A stretch of DNA of 64,000 bases from assembly GCF_024160875.1 (NCBI RefSeq), contig NZ_JAIULA010000011.1:16249-80248 (forward strand), given 5' to 3'. A model generated the notes under the pieces. It saw nothing but the letters and a program-made list of their open reading frames with translations, did no database searches and was not told where the DNA came from. The DNA is from Ligilactobacillus ubinensis (GTDB lineage: Bacteria > Bacillota > Bacilli > Lactobacillales > Lactobacillaceae). Positions 1-9,133 of the stretch are shown here, piece after piece. The position numbers and the translations under genes were made by a program. Position 1 is the stretch's first letter. The number at the start of each line of letters is the position of its first letter.

Positions 1-1269
1 TTTAGCTACTGGTAAATGTGGTGTTTCTTTTTCTGGTTTATTGGCTTTAACTGGATACCCGATAAATTTCAATCCATCCCTAAAATCTGTCAATGTAACA
101 TCAAGTGCATCTCCAACAGAACCTGTAAATACTAATCGAGCTGGATCTTCTTTATCCCCAATATCAAGAGGATGCACTTCAACACGCGGCTTATCAGAAG
201 CAATTGTTGGGTCTACTTCTAACATATGTGAACCTAAAATAGCTTCATGCCCTTTACGTAAATCAAGGGTATAGTCTTCCATAAATGCTGTTTTCTCATT
301 ATGTGCCATTACCTTCAAAACACGATCCAATGCGGCGGTCTTCCAATCACCTTCACCACCAAAACCATAACCTTCACGCATCAAAAGTTGAACTGCTAAC
401 CCAGGAAGTTGTTCCATTCCCCATAAATCTTCAAAATTAGTTGTAAATGCTGTATAATTCCCCTTATCCAAAAAGCGTTTAATTGCTATATATTGTTTTA
501 ATTGTTCACGAACTGAATGTTCATACTTATCAGCTGCATTGTCACCAACTACTAATTCATAGCGTTCCTTTAAATCTGCGTACTCTTTATCAACATCTTC
601 TTTTGAAACATGCTTGATTTCATCTACCAAATCACCAATTCCATAATAATCAACTGTCCAGCCTAATGAAATCTGCGCCTCAATCTTATCACCTTCAGTT
701 ACAGCAACGTTACGCATATTGTCTCCAAAACGGGCTACTTTAACCTTAAAGGATTCAACATATGCCACCGCTACATCTTCCCAACGTGCAATCTCAGCTT
801 GAACATCTGCATCATTCCAATAACCATAAATTACTTTGTTGTTTTTCTTCAAACGTGCATTAATATACCCATATTCACGATCACCGTGTGCACTTTGATT
901 AAGATTCATATAATCAAAATCAATTGTTTCATATGGTATATGATTCAAGAATTGAGTTGCTAAATGCAACAATGGTTTTTGCAATAACTTAGTTCCCCGA
1001 ATCCAATTCTTAGCCGGAGAAAATGTATGCATCCAAGTAATAACACCAGCTACATTATCCTGATAGTTTGCTTCTTTCATAAAACTGGTAATATCGTCGG
1101 CTGTTTTCATAACCCCTTTTAATATTACTTTGTATGGTAATCTACCACTGTCATTTAGTCCCGCAACAATTTTCTTAGCATCATTTTCTACATTGCGTAG
1201 CTGTTCTTCACCATATAAAAATTGACTACCTGTGACAAACCAAAATTCATAATCTTGTACTTTTAACAT
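1..1269 (-). CDS. araA: L-arabinose isomerase, C-terminus cut by window edge
   Basis: Converts L-arabinose to L-ribulose in the cytoplasm, the first step of arabinose use. The frame is open from ATG at 1269-1267 to the window edge, giving 423 residues; the family is about 475 long, so roughly the last 50 lie outside. The N-terminus [16 protein letters not shown] is the family start. The active-site segments [12 protein letters not shown] and [14 protein letters not shown] carry the conserved Glu and His residues. It is the last gene of araE-araB-araD-araA, 32 bp after araD, with a good Shine-Dalgarno (AAGGAG). The ORF is intact as far as seen. Confidence 0.96.
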   Translation of the reverse strand, partial: MLKVQDYEFWFVTGSQFLYGEEQLRNVENDAKKIVAGLNDSGRLPYKVILKGVMKTADDITSFMKEANYQDNVAGVITWMHTFSPAKNWIRGTKLLQKPLLHLATQFLNHIPYETIDFDYMNLNQSAHGDREYGYINARLKKNNKVIYGYWNDADVQAEIARWEDVAVAYVESFKVKVARFGDNMRNVAVTEGDKIEAQISLGWTVDYYGIGDLVDEIKHVSKEDVDKEYADLKERYELVVGDNAADKYEHSVREQLKQYIAIKRFLDKGNYTAFTTNFEDLWGMEQLPGLAVQLLMREGYGFGGEGDWKTAALDRVLKVMAHNEKTAFMEDYTLDLRKGHEAILGSHMLEVDPTIASDKPRVEVHPLDIGDKEDPARLVFTGSVGDALDVTLTDFRDGLKFIGYPVKANKPEKETPHLPVAK

Positions 1270-1301
1270 CTTAACTTCACTCCTTAATAAATTTTATCTG
1301 T

Positions 1302-2030
1302 TTATTTTCTAATCGCATGATTTTTTGATTCAGCATTATCCTGACCATAATAGGCTTTTGCTCCATGTTTGCGATAATAATGCTTGTCTAATAAATATTG
1401 TGGTACATTGATATTAGCGTGTGTCAACGTTAATGCATGATAATTTATTTGCGCAGCCACTTCGAGAACTTTTGCATTGTATACCGCTTTAGCTGGTGTA
1501 GCTCCCCAAGCAAAAGGACCGTGTTGTGAAACAAGAACTGCGGGAACGGCTTGTGGATCAATATTACGTTCTTTAAAAGTTCTAATAATTACTTTGCCAG
1601 TATTTCCTTCATAATCTGTTTCAATCTCTTCTTTTGTTAAAGGATCAGAAACCGGTATCTCTCCATAAAATGTGTCCGCATGTGTTGTACTTAAAGGACT
1701 GATATCCATGTTTGCCGCTGCAAATGAAACAGCCCATGGAGAATGCGTATGCACAATCCCACCTATTTCTGGAAACGCATTGTATAAAACAGTGTGTGTA
1801 GGCGTATCACTTGATGGATTCAATTGTCCTTCAACGACTTCTCCTTTTAAATTCACGACAACCATATCTTCAGGTGTTAATTTTTCATAATCAACACCTG
1901 ACGGTTTTATAACAAATAGACCTTTTTTTCGATCAATTCCTGAAACATTCCCCCATGTAAAAGTTACTAAATCAAGTTTAGGGAGTTGCATATTAGCTTC
2001 GTAAACTTCTTTTTTTAATTCTTCTAACAA
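1302..2030 (-). CDS. araD: L-ribulose-5-phosphate 4-epimerase
   Basis: Epimerises L-ribulose 5-phosphate to D-xylulose 5-phosphate, the step that feeds arabinose into the phosphoketolase/pentose phosphate route. It has 242 residues, the usual size of this class II aldolase-fold, metal-dependent family. Visible motifs are TWGNVSG near the N-terminus, KPSG in the substrate loop, and the metal-binding HTHS and later HGPFAWG. The start is TTG at 2030-2028 behind AGGAGGAG. Only 12 bp separate it from araB, so it is co-transcribed. The L-fuculose-phosphate aldolase relatives are shorter and this operon context excludes them. Confidence 0.95.
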   Translation of the reverse strand: MLEELKKEVYEANMQLPKLDLVTFTWGNVSGIDRKKGLFVIKPSGVDYEKLTPEDMVVVNLKGEVVEGQLNPSSDTPTHTVLYNAFPEIGGIVHTHSPWAVSFAAANMDISPLSTTHADTFYGEIPVSDPLTKEEIETDYEGNTGKVIIRTFKERNIDPQAVPAVLVSQHGPFAWGATPAKAVYNAKVLEVAAQINYHALTLTHANINVPQYLLDKHYYRKHGAKAYYGQDNAESKNHAIRK

Positions 2031-2042
2031 TTTTTACTCCTC

Positions 2043-3635
2043 CTAATCTGGAATTACAGCTGCTGTTTCTTCAACCTTTAAGCCATTTTGATATCGCTCT
2101 ATAAATTTACGGTATCCTGCTACTCCTACTGGCTCTGGACTTAGTGTCATACTCTCAGGATTAGAGAAAACTTGTGTATCCAAGAAATCGGCTAATGTTT
2201 GTTCTTTTTTCTTTAACAAGTAAATAGCAAGAACTGCCATCCCCCAAGGGCCACCTACACTTGCATTATTCATAATGGTTATTGGGATATTTAATGCATT
2301 GGCTAACACTTGTTGTCCAACAACAGGCGTTTTAAATAATCCGCCTTGCGCAATCATGACATCAGTGTGAATTTTTTCTTCTTTAACTAAAATATCCATT
2401 CCAATTTTTAAAGGCGCAAAGGCTGAATAAAGTTGTGCTGTCATAAAGTTTGCTAACGTAAACTTGCTGTTTGGAGTTCTAACAAATAAAGGACGTCCGG
2501 CTTGAATTTCAGTAATATTTTCACCTGATAAATAACTGTAGTTAATCAGTCCACCTGCATCGGAATCTGACTTAGTAGTATCTAAAAACAACGTTTCATA
2601 TAGCTCATTTGATCCAATGTTGTTTCCTAATCGTGCTGCAAATTCCTTAAATAACTTAGCCCAAGCATTTATATCTGAAGAACAGTTATTTGTATGCACC
2701 ATTGCTACTGTCTGACCATCAGGTGTTGTTACAACATCAATATCTTTATGCACTTTTTCCAGTGGTTTATCCAAAACAACCATTGCAAAAGCAGATGTTC
2801 CGACTGAGATATTACCCGTTTTTTCACGCACACTATTAGTGCTAATCATCCCAGTTCCCGCATCACCTTCTGGGGGCGCTAACAAACTTCCTGCTTGTAA
2901 ATTACCACTCGTATCTAAGTTTCTTGCCCCTTTTTCGGTCAATTTACCAGCGACTTCACCCGCGCTATAAATTTTTGGCAAAATATCCGTTAGTTCCCAA
3001 GTATAATTTTTAACTTCTTTTAACTGCATAAATTTATTGATTAGATCTGTACGAAATTTCTTTCCATTTACAGGAAACATTCCAGATGCATCACCAATTC
3101 CCAACACCTTTTCACCTGTAAGCTGCCAGTGAACATACCCTGCAAGCGTGGTTAGATAAGTTATTTTTGAAACATGTTCCTCTTTATTTAGAATAGCCTG
3201 ATACAAATGCGCAATACTCCATCTTTGTGGAACGTTAAATTCAAATAATGCCGTTAACTCTTCAGCCGCTTGCTTGGTTATATTATTACGCCAAGTACGA
3301 AATGGTGTTAAAAGCTTATCATCTTTGTCAAATGCCAAATAGCCATGCATCATTGCACTAACACCAATCGAACTAACTTTTTTTACCGTAACATGATAAC
3401 GACTTTTAATATCTGCTGCTAGTTGAGAATAACTACTTTGAATTCCATCCCATACTTCATCTAAAGAATAAGTCCAGATACCGTTTTCAAATTTATTTTC
3501 CCAAACACAGCTTCCCGCAGCAATAACACTAAAATCTTCCGCAACTAAAACAATTTTAATTTGCGTTGATCCTAACTCAATACCTAATGCTGTTTTTCCT
3601 TCTTCTATAACTTTAGCTGTCTGACTTACATTCAT
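2043..3635 (-). CDS. araB: ribulokinase (FGGY family)
   Basis: Phosphorylates L-ribulose to L-ribulose 5-phosphate. It is a 530-residue FGGY-fold sugar kinase. The N-terminal phosphate-binding loop LGIELGSTQIKIVL, the SVGTSAFAM segment and the C-terminal GGLFKTPVVGQQ and NASVGGPWGMA segments mark the two actin-like domains. It resembles the lactobacillar ribulokinase that is often mis-annotated as xylulokinase or ATPase. Identity rests on its place between araE and araD, where no other ribulokinase exists. Its ATG overlaps the araE stop by 4 bp (3632-3635), implying translational coupling. Confidence 0.9.
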   Translation of the reverse strand: MNVSQTAKVIEEGKTALGIELGSTQIKIVLVAEDFSVIAAGSCVWENKFENGIWTYSLDEVWDGIQSSYSQLAADIKSRYHVTVKKVSSIGVSAMMHGYLAFDKDDKLLTPFRTWRNNITKQAAEELTALFEFNVPQRWSIAHLYQAILNKEEHVSKITYLTTLAGYVHWQLTGEKVLGIGDASGMFPVNGKKFRTDLINKFMQLKEVKNYTWELTDILPKIYSAGEVAGKLTEKGARNLDTSGNLQAGSLLAPPEGDAGTGMISTNSVREKTGNISVGTSAFAMVVLDKPLEKVHKDIDVVTTPDGQTVAMVHTNNCSSDINAWAKLFKEFAARLGNNIGSNELYETLFLDTTKSDSDAGGLINYSYLSGENITEIQAGRPLFVRTPNSKFTLANFMTAQLYSAFAPLKIGMDILVKEEKIHTDVMIAQGGLFKTPVVGQQVLANALNIPITIMNNASVGGPWGMAVLAIYLLKKKEQTLADFLDTQVFSNPESMTLSPEPVGVAGYRKFIERYQNGLKVEETAAVIPD

Positions 3636-5029
3636 ATGTGTTGCTCCTTTACATGTAAGTTTTTCTTTGTTCCAGATGTTTCAATTTCCTCAAGGGTATG
3701 CCCTTTTGTTTCTGGGACACATATCCGTACAAAAGCTACCCCAAACAAACAAATAACTCCAAAGATTGAAAATACAGCTTCCTGTGACATTGATGCTGTC
3801 ATAATTGGAAAAAGTAGACCTACTAAGAAAGACCCAATCCAATTAAAAGATGATGCTAACCCAGAAGCCCGTCCTCTAATTGCTAAGGGGAATATTTCTC
3901 CTACCAAAACCCATGTTAGAGGAGCCCATGTAAATGAATAGAAAGCTACATAAATACATAGAAAGACTACAATCATCATTGAATTTGTTTTAGGTGCCAA
4001 AGTATTAATAATCGCTGGTAGTATAAATGATAGTCCCATTATCATTCCGCCAAGTGTTAGAAGTGTTCTCCGATTGAATTTATCTGCAATCACTAAAAAG
4101 ACTAAAGATCCAACAACCAAAATAATGCCTTGAATAATCGGCCACATTAATGATGAACTCGCTGCATGACCTGTAGCCTTTTCAACAATTAATGGAATGT
4201 AATAGAAAATTGCATTAGCTCCTTGGAACTGTTGAAAAGCAGCAACACCCACTCCAGCAATTACAAGATAGCGATATTTACCACTAAATAAGTCACCCCA
4301 TGAAGATGTTTGATATGCCTTTTTCTCAACCGTTGCAGTTTTATTAATATCAGTTAATTCAGCATCAATTTGCTCTGCTGGTCTAATATAAGATAAAACT
4401 TTACGTGCCTCATCTAATTTATTATTTTTAACTAAAAATCGTGGTGACTCAGGAAGTTTTAGTACTCCCGCATATAAGATAACCGCTGGTACAGCGGCAA
4501 GCCCTAACATCAAACGCCAAGCTAGATTATCGGATAAGTCCTTTAATAAGAAATCAATTATATATGAAATCAACATTCCTGAAACAATCATTGTTTGATT
4601 TATTCCTGATAACCGTCCACGTAATTTTGCTGGTGCCATCTCTGACATATAAGCAGGGACAAGAGCAGAAGCTGCACCAACAGCTAATCCAAGAATAATA
4701 CGTACAGAAATCAAATATATATATCCATTACCAGGTGAAATTGCCGATAACAATGAACCTAAAACAAAAATTAGTGATGACGCTAAAATCATTTTTCTCC
4801 GACCAAATTTATCAGAAAGTTGTCCAGCTAGTGCACCACCAAAAATAGCACCAAACATAACCGATGATGTAATCCATCCGACAATAGTAGCACTATCTTG
4901 TAAATGCCATACATTTTCTAAAAACGGAAGTGCTCCTGTCATTACACCAATATCATATCCAAATAATATTCCACCAAATGATCCGAAGAAATAAATAAAT
5001 CCACTTGATATCTTTTTTTCTTGCGACAT
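3632..5029 (-). CDS. araE: arabinose:proton symporter, MFS sugar porter family
   Basis: Imports L-arabinose with protons across the membrane. It has 465 residues and about 12 membrane segments. Sugar-porter signatures are visible: FGYDIGVMTGAL in TM1, DKFGRRK in the loop after TM2, the PESPRFLV motif after TM6, RRTLL, and the terminal PETKGHTLEE. It is the first gene of the ara operon, with the Shine-Dalgarno GAGGAGG upstream of ATG 5029-5027. Substrate is inferred from the operon and from divergence with araR. Xylose or another pentose cannot be excluded by sequence alone. Confidence 0.88.
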   Translation of the reverse strand: MSQEKKISSGFIYFFGSFGGILFGYDIGVMTGALPFLENVWHLQDSATIVGWITSSVMFGAIFGGALAGQLSDKFGRRKMILASSLIFVLGSLLSAISPGNGYIYLISVRIILGLAVGAASALVPAYMSEMAPAKLRGRLSGINQTMIVSGMLISYIIDFLLKDLSDNLAWRLMLGLAAVPAVILYAGVLKLPESPRFLVKNNKLDEARKVLSYIRPAEQIDAELTDINKTATVEKKAYQTSSWGDLFSGKYRYLVIAGVGVAAFQQFQGANAIFYYIPLIVEKATGHAASSSLMWPIIQGIILVVGSLVFLVIADKFNRRTLLTLGGMIMGLSFILPAIINTLAPKTNSMMIVVFLCIYVAFYSFTWAPLTWVLVGEIFPLAIRGRASGLASSFNWIGSFLVGLLFPIMTASMSQEAVFSIFGVICLFGVAFVRICVPETKGHTLEEIETSGTKKNLHVKEQHI

Positions 5030-5060
5030 TAAGTTTCCTCCTCGATTAAAAATCGTTTAA

Positions 5061-5074
5061 TAAAAGCGCTTTCT
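5061..5074. promoter_or_regulatory. cre-like catabolite repression site of the ara operon
   Basis: The sequence TAAAAGCGCTTTCT matches the CcpA consensus (TGNAANCGNTNNCA) in its core AAGCGCTTT. It lies about 6 bp downstream of the expected transcription start of araE, where bound CcpA-HPr(Ser-P) would block the polymerase. Confidence 0.7.
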
Positions 5075-5086
5075 TTGAACGATTTC

Positions 5087-5115
5087 ATATTAATACTTTC
5101 ATTCGTACAATTCAA
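5087..5115 (-). promoter_or_regulatory. araE promoter with AraR half-site in the spacer
   Basis: On the minus strand TTGAAT (5115-5110), a 17-bp spacer and TAATAT (5092-5087) form a good SigA promoter. The spacer begins TGTACGAAT, so ATTGTACGAAT, an AraR-type half-site (B. subtilis half-site ATTTGTAC), sits between -35 and -10, suited to repression. Confidence 0.7.
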
Positions 5116-5263
5116 CACCTTCAAAAATTCATTCGAATTAATTTTAAGATGATATCAAAAAAATATCCTTACATTTAAGGATACTCTGTTCCAAAAAAAA
5201 ATAATTTGTTTTTTTTAACTTGCTTTTTATTTGATTAGTCCGATAATATCAGCATTAAAATCG

Positions 5264-5292
5264 TTGAATATTGTACTATTACGATTTAAAAT
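5264..5292 (+). promoter_or_regulatory. araR promoter with AraR half-site in the spacer
   Basis: TTGAAT (5264-5269), 17 bp, TAAAAT (5287-5292). The spacer starts ATTGTACTAT, sharing TTGTAC with the divergent araE promoter at nearly the same place, so autoregulation by AraR is likely. Confidence 0.65.
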
Positions 5293-5301
5293 GTGGTATT
5301 C

Positions 5302-5332
5302 TATATTTGTAATTTTTTATCATACAAATATA
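5302..5332. repeat. perfect inverted repeat in the araR leader
   Basis: Arms TATATTTGTA (5302-5311) and TACAAATATA (5323-5332), perfect over 10 bp with an 11-bp spacer. The arm core ATTTGTA equals an AraR half-site, so this is a candidate auxiliary operator downstream of the araR promoter. A simple AT-rich hairpin is the alternative. Confidence 0.5.
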
Positions 5333-5373
5333 TATTTATAAATATTAATTCTAATCAATTATTGAGGATAATC

Positions 5374-6447
5374 ATGGAAAATAACTATTTACGAGTTAAA
5401 GAAACTTTAAAAAACAAGATTCTTTTTGGCTCATATCATATCAACGAAAAACTACCTACAGAAAACGAATTAATGCAATACTTTAGTGTTTCACGCTATA
5501 CAATTCGAAAAACACTTGCTAATCTAGAAAGCGAACATCTAATTTATCGAATTCAAGGTGCTGGCATTTTCGTAGAAGATTGGAACAAAAAATGGAATGC
5601 ACATGTTGATAGTAAAACTATCGGGATTATTTGCACACATATTGCAAGCTATATTTTTCCACAAATCATTTCACAAATAGATACTATTCTCAGTAAGGAG
5701 GGCTACTCTATTTTAATCAGTAGTACTCATAACAATACTGTTAGCGAACGTAACTGTCTTATTAATATGCTTGACTCTCATGTTGCTGGTTTAATAATAG
5801 AACCTAGCCAAAGTGCCTTACCCAATCCTAATTTAGATATTTATCGTACAATTAAACAAAATAATATACCTGCATTATTTCTAAATGCTGAATATCCTGA
5901 ACTCACTTTTCCATCTATTACCAATGCAGATTCCGAAGCAGAAAAAGAGGTTGTCCAATATCTACTCGACTTAGGCCATGAAAAAATCCTAGGTATTTTC
6001 CAAACCAGTGATTTGCAAGGGGTTTACCGCATGCAAGGATTCATCGCTGCCTACCAAGAATATCGAGCAGATTCTTCTAAAAGTAATATTATTATGTATC
6101 GTTCAAGTGATGATATTAAAACAATTATTGAAAAAATGGAGTTATATCTTAAATCTACAAATAGACCAACTGCTATTGTCTGTTATCATGATAAAATTGC
6201 TATTAAAATCATGGACTATTTAAAAAATACTGGATATTCTATCCCTGGTGACATCTCTATTGTTGGTTTTGACAATTATGAATTATCAAAATATTTAACA
6301 CCTACATTAACCACCTTAAATTACGATACTATTTCAATTGGCAAGGAAGCTGGGCACGGAATCTTACAACTTATTAATACAAAAAAATTCGATTCCATTA
6401 TCCATAAACCCCAATTAATAAAAGGATCATCGACTGCAAGAATCTAA
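5374..6447 (+). CDS. araR: arabinose operon repressor, GntR/LacI chimera
   Basis: Transcriptional repressor of the ara genes, released by L-arabinose. The start is ATG 5374 behind TTGAGGAT; the longer frame from 5293 overlaps the promoter and is rejected. The product has 357 residues, close to B. subtilis AraR (about 362). Residues 1-70 are a GntR-type winged helix (LPTENELMQYFSVSRYTIRK), and the rest is a LacI-type periplasmic-binding-protein fold with segments GLIIEP, GHEKILGIF, GDISIVGFD and LTTL. It is divergent from araE, and both promoters carry AraR-like half-sites. Confidence 0.93.
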   Translation: MENNYLRVKETLKNKILFGSYHINEKLPTENELMQYFSVSRYTIRKTLANLESEHLIYRIQGAGIFVEDWNKKWNAHVDSKTIGIICTHIASYIFPQIISQIDTILSKEGYSILISSTHNNTVSERNCLINMLDSHVAGLIIEPSQSALPNPNLDIYRTIKQNNIPALFLNAEYPELTFPSITNADSEAEKEVVQYLLDLGHEKILGIFQTSDLQGVYRMQGFIAAYQEYRADSSKSNIIMYRSSDDIKTIIEKMELYLKSTNRPTAIVCYHDKIAIKIMDYLKNTGYSIPGDISIVGFDNYELSKYLTPTLTTLNYDTISIGKEAGHGILQLINTKKFDSIIHKPQLIKGSSTARI

Positions 6448-6455
6448 TACTTAAT

Positions 6456-6505
6456 AAAAACCACTTAATTATCAGTGATATTCCGCGACAATTAAGTGGT
6501 TTTTT
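6456..6505. terminator. bidirectional terminator after araR
   Basis: Arms AAAAACCACTTAATT (6456-6470) and AATTAAGTGGTTTTTT (6490-6505) form a 15-bp stem with A- and T-runs on the two flanks. It serves araR on plus and the convergent gene at 6527-7336 on minus. Confidence 0.85.
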
Positions 6506-6526
6506 CAGTTTCTTTGTTCTATTATT

Positions 6527-7336
6527 TTAATCTGTCGATGAATAGAATAGTTCTAAATCCGAATTTCCTTCTGCGGATGTTGTTAATCCTTTTTCAAAAA
6601 CAGTGTACGCCGTTTCCATATTAAAAGTTTTACCATTATCATATGAAGTAGCAAAGGCTAAGCGATTTTTAGAAAAATCTGTCTCATCTTCAATGTTTAA
6701 TCCTGTCTGCCAATTTTTTTCAATTTTCTTATTAGCAGGTGCCAACAAAACACTCAAATACATTAACTTAGACTGCTCACCATTCCCATCATAAGCATTA
6801 TAGTGATAATTACCATGTACATTTATTACTAAGCTATCGTCAGGATGTAAAATAACCTTATCAAAATAATATATTTGTTGTTTCTCCGGACCATTATACG
6901 TTAGTGTGCCTTTTTCAACATCCAAATAATATGAATTATCCGAACTATCATAATTACCAGAATAGTTAGTATATCTAGAATAGTCATTAATAATTATAGA
7001 TCCTTGACCTGTACTACTACTCTGATTGTTTACTTGATGATTTACCCTAGAACTAGAATTAGAATTTGCTATCGATGACTCTATAGAACTAGAACTCTGT
7101 TTTACATTGTTATTTAGCGCTGTCTTATCAGTATCAGTCTGATTAATATTATAAACAGTAACACAAATTAACAATATACAAAGAATCAAACCTACTTTAA
7201 GTATAAAATTACGCCGGCGAATTGCTTTAACACGAAAAAAATCTTCTTGCCAGGCCGGATCATTGCGCCGATCTTTAAAAAATTGATATGTATGTTGTGC
7301 CCGTGTTTTCTGACTGGAATATTTCTTTATTTTCAT
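6527..7336 (-). CDS. membrane-anchored extracellular protein of unknown function
   Basis: Not recognised. It has 269 residues with ATG at 7336 behind GGGGGGTATGG. Residues 1-45 are basic and cytoplasmic (RRRNF just before the membrane). One hydrophobic helix follows (LILCILLICVTVYNI, about 50-66), then a Ser/Asn-rich linker to about residue 115, then an outside domain of about 150 residues rich in Tyr, Asp and beta-strand patterns (YNGPEKQQIYYFDKV, GNYHYNAYDGN). This type II membrane topology suggests a surface or secreted-ligand role. It is monocistronic, between araR and the deoC operon, with its own promoter. No catalytic motif was seen. Confidence 0.75.
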   Translation of the reverse strand: MKIKKYSSQKTRAQHTYQFFKDRRNDPAWQEDFFRVKAIRRRNFILKVGLILCILLICVTVYNINQTDTDKTALNNNVKQSSSSIESSIANSNSSSRVNHQVNNQSSSTGQGSIIINDYSRYTNYSGNYDSSDNSYYLDVEKGTLTYNGPEKQQIYYFDKVILHPDDSLVINVHGNYHYNAYDGNGEQSKLMYLSVLLAPANKKIEKNWQTGLNIEDETDFSKNRLAFATSYDNGKTFNMETAYTVFEKGLTTSAEGNSDLELFYSSTD

Positions 7337-7460
7337 ACAACCATACCCCCCAAAGTATAAATTATATTGTTTTATTTCATTATGCCTTTTAGCTACGAAC
7401 TATTCATAAATCCTTAAAAACCAGCAACTTTTAAATATTTTCAAAAGTTTACCAATTAAA

Positions 7461-7490
7461 ATTATAATTGATTATTAAATAAAAATGCAA
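7461..7490 (-). promoter_or_regulatory. promoter of the unknown membrane-anchored protein
   Basis: On the minus strand TTGCAT (7490-7485), an 18-bp spacer and TATAAT (7466-7461). It lies about 125 bp upstream of the ATG at 7336. The rest of the 389-bp gap 7337-7725 is AT-rich with no gene visible apart from the hairpin at 7601-7638. Confidence 0.55.
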
Positions 7491-7600
7491 ATCATTAAAA
7501 CCTTGCCAAAATTAAGGATAAACATTTTAAAGAAATAATTTTTTTAATTCTTGAATGATTAGATTGATTTCCACAAAAATATCGAATTAAAGCAATATTA

Positions 7601-7638
7601 AACGGTAAGTCCCCGATAATTATCGGAAGCTCACCGTT
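7601..7638. terminator. hairpin downstream of deoC, probable terminator
   Basis: Outer arms AACGGT/ACCGTT enclose the perfect 14-bp palindrome CCGATAATTATCGG. It lies about 90 bp past the deoC stop. The T-run on the minus strand is weak (TTTAA), so termination efficiency is uncertain. Confidence 0.5.
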
Positions 7639-7725
7639 CAGAAAGTAGCTTAACTATATTTATCTAACTGTAAAGATCCACATCATAAGTTTGGAAAATA
7701 ATCAGATTCTTTTATTATACTGCTA

Positions 7726-8376
7726 TTAATTTCTACCAATTATTTGCATACTATTACTAACACCTAATCGTGAAGCACCAGCATTAATCATAGCAGTTGC
7801 ATCACTAATTGTATGAATTCCACCAGATGCCTTAACTGCTAGTTGATTTCCAACAGTTTTCACTATTAACTTAACATCATAAATAGACGCACCACTGTCA
7901 GAAAAACCTGTTGATGTTTTTATAAAGTCTGCACCTGTGCTAACTACTAGTTTACTAACTTTAACCTTTTCATCATCATTAAGAAGAGATGTTTCAACAA
8001 TTACTTTTAAAATCCTATTCCTTTCATGTGCAAATACTACTAATTTAATAATTTCGTTTTTAACCATGTAATAATTGCCTGACTTGAATTCACCAATATT
8101 CATAACAACATCAAGTTCATCAGCACCATCATTTATAGCTTGTTTTGTTTCTTGAAATTTAATATTAGTTGCATTAGCACCTAGGGGAAAGCCTATTACT
8201 GTTGCAGTATGCACATTTGTACCAATTAAAGCTTTATGCACTCGTGACACCCAGTATGGATTAACCATAACTGAAGCAAAATGATTCTCTTTTGCTTCAC
8301 GAATTACTCTATCAATCTGTGTTGCTGTTGCTTCAGGCTTTAGTAAAGTGTGATCAATATACTTATTTAACTTCAA
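7726..8376 (-). CDS. deoC: deoxyribose-phosphate aldolase
   Basis: Cleaves 2-deoxy-D-ribose 5-phosphate to glyceraldehyde 3-phosphate and acetaldehyde by Schiff-base chemistry. It has 216 residues, the normal size. The signature lysines appear in FIKTSTGF (Schiff base) and AVKASGGIH (proton relay), and DELDVVMNIG holds the conserved Asp. The start is TTG at 8376 behind AGAGGTG. It is the last gene of a PTS operon rather than of a nucleoside operon with deoB, deoD or pdp. That is unusual and suggests that the operon handles a deoxy-pentose or related sugar. Confidence 0.93.
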   Translation of the reverse strand: MKLNKYIDHTLLKPEATATQIDRVIREAKENHFASVMVNPYWVSRVHKALIGTNVHTATVIGFPLGANATNIKFQETKQAINDGADELDVVMNIGEFKSGNYYMVKNEIIKLVVFAHERNRILKVIVETSLLNDDEKVKVSKLVVSTGADFIKTSTGFSDSGASIYDVKLIVKTVGNQLAVKASGGIHTISDATAMINAGASRLGVSNSMQIIGRN

Positions 8377-8419
8377 AAACTAACACCTCTTTCCTCTTGT
8401 TCCTTGATTACATATCTAT

Positions 8420-9043
8420 CTAGTTTGCAGAAATACCCGCTATTTTTTCAATTGAGCGAATTAATTGCAAATAATTAATTTGCGAATAGTCACTCACATC
8501 AATACGCAATAATTTCCCTAAACTAAAATTCGAATATTTTCGTTCTTTCATTCGTTTTTTAAACACTTCCATAGTTGGCATTCCATCAAGCTCTACATCT
8601 GACGTAATCACATCATCTCGATGATAATGATTCATCAAATGACCTAAATGACGCTGCTCTTCTTGATCTCTATTACGTTGGCGTTGATACAAGATCTCAA
8701 CAGGAGCTTCTAACCTTATTGTAATTACCTGGTAATTATTTTTATTAGCAATTTTTTCAAGATATGGTTTTTGTTTATAACTAAAAGGATAATCACCTAA
8801 TATCTGTTTACCATAACCCATCATAAGGTCAATTGCTTGATAAAAACGTTGGCGTGCCTCTTCATCAAGGATACTTTTCTGACTTAAATTATCAAAACCT
8901 ATTTCATCATAAATATGTTCTTTGAACATATCTAAAGGCGTGTACATCAAACTTGGAAATGCTTGTCTTATAATTTGTCCAGTATAGCTTTTCCCTGTAC
9001 CAGGAGCTCCAGCTAATAAAATTAAAGTTTTTTTGGGTTCCAT
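8420..9043 (-). CDS. P-loop kinase-like ATP-binding protein
   Basis: A 207-residue P-loop NTPase. The Walker A motif GAPGTGKS is at about residues 12-19 in ILLAGAPGTGKSYTG. The architecture is that of a small-molecule or zeta-toxin-like kinase: a lid segment with Arg/Gln (RLEAPVEILYQRQRNRDQEEQRH) and HYHRDD. The substrate is unknown. It lies between an aldolase and deoC in a seven-gene PTS operon, so a sugar or sugar-derivative kinase is the most economical guess. That is inference, as generic AAA_33 proteins look the same. Confidence 0.7.
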   Translation of the reverse strand: MEPKKTLILLAGAPGTGKSYTGQIIRQAFPSLMYTPLDMFKEHIYDEIGFDNLSQKSILDEEARQRFYQAIDLMMGYGKQILGDYPFSYKQKPYLEKIANKNNYQVITIRLEAPVEILYQRQRNRDQEEQRHLGHLMNHYHRDDVITSDVELDGMPTMEVFKKRMKERKYSNFSLGKLLRIDVSDYSQINYLQLIRSIEKIAGISAN

Positions 9044-9133
9044 ACTATCACCTATATCCCAACAACTAGTTGCTACGTAAAAAATTGAAAGAACAATTCA
9101 ATGATCTTTCAATCCTACTATTAGTCACATTTA

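Noticed and set aside
3636..3941. Plus-strand frames opposite araE, gyrA, dnaA and other genes
   Set aside because: They are antisense shadows of strong coding genes, with no ribosome-binding sites and no recognisable protein features.
5293..5373. Longer araR start at 5293
   Set aside because: It overlaps the promoter and the inverted repeat and lacks a Shine-Dalgarno; ATG 5374 has GAGGAT.
7601..7638. CRISPR or mobile-element repeat
   Set aside because: A single hairpin with no tandem copies or target-site duplication; read as a deoC terminator.
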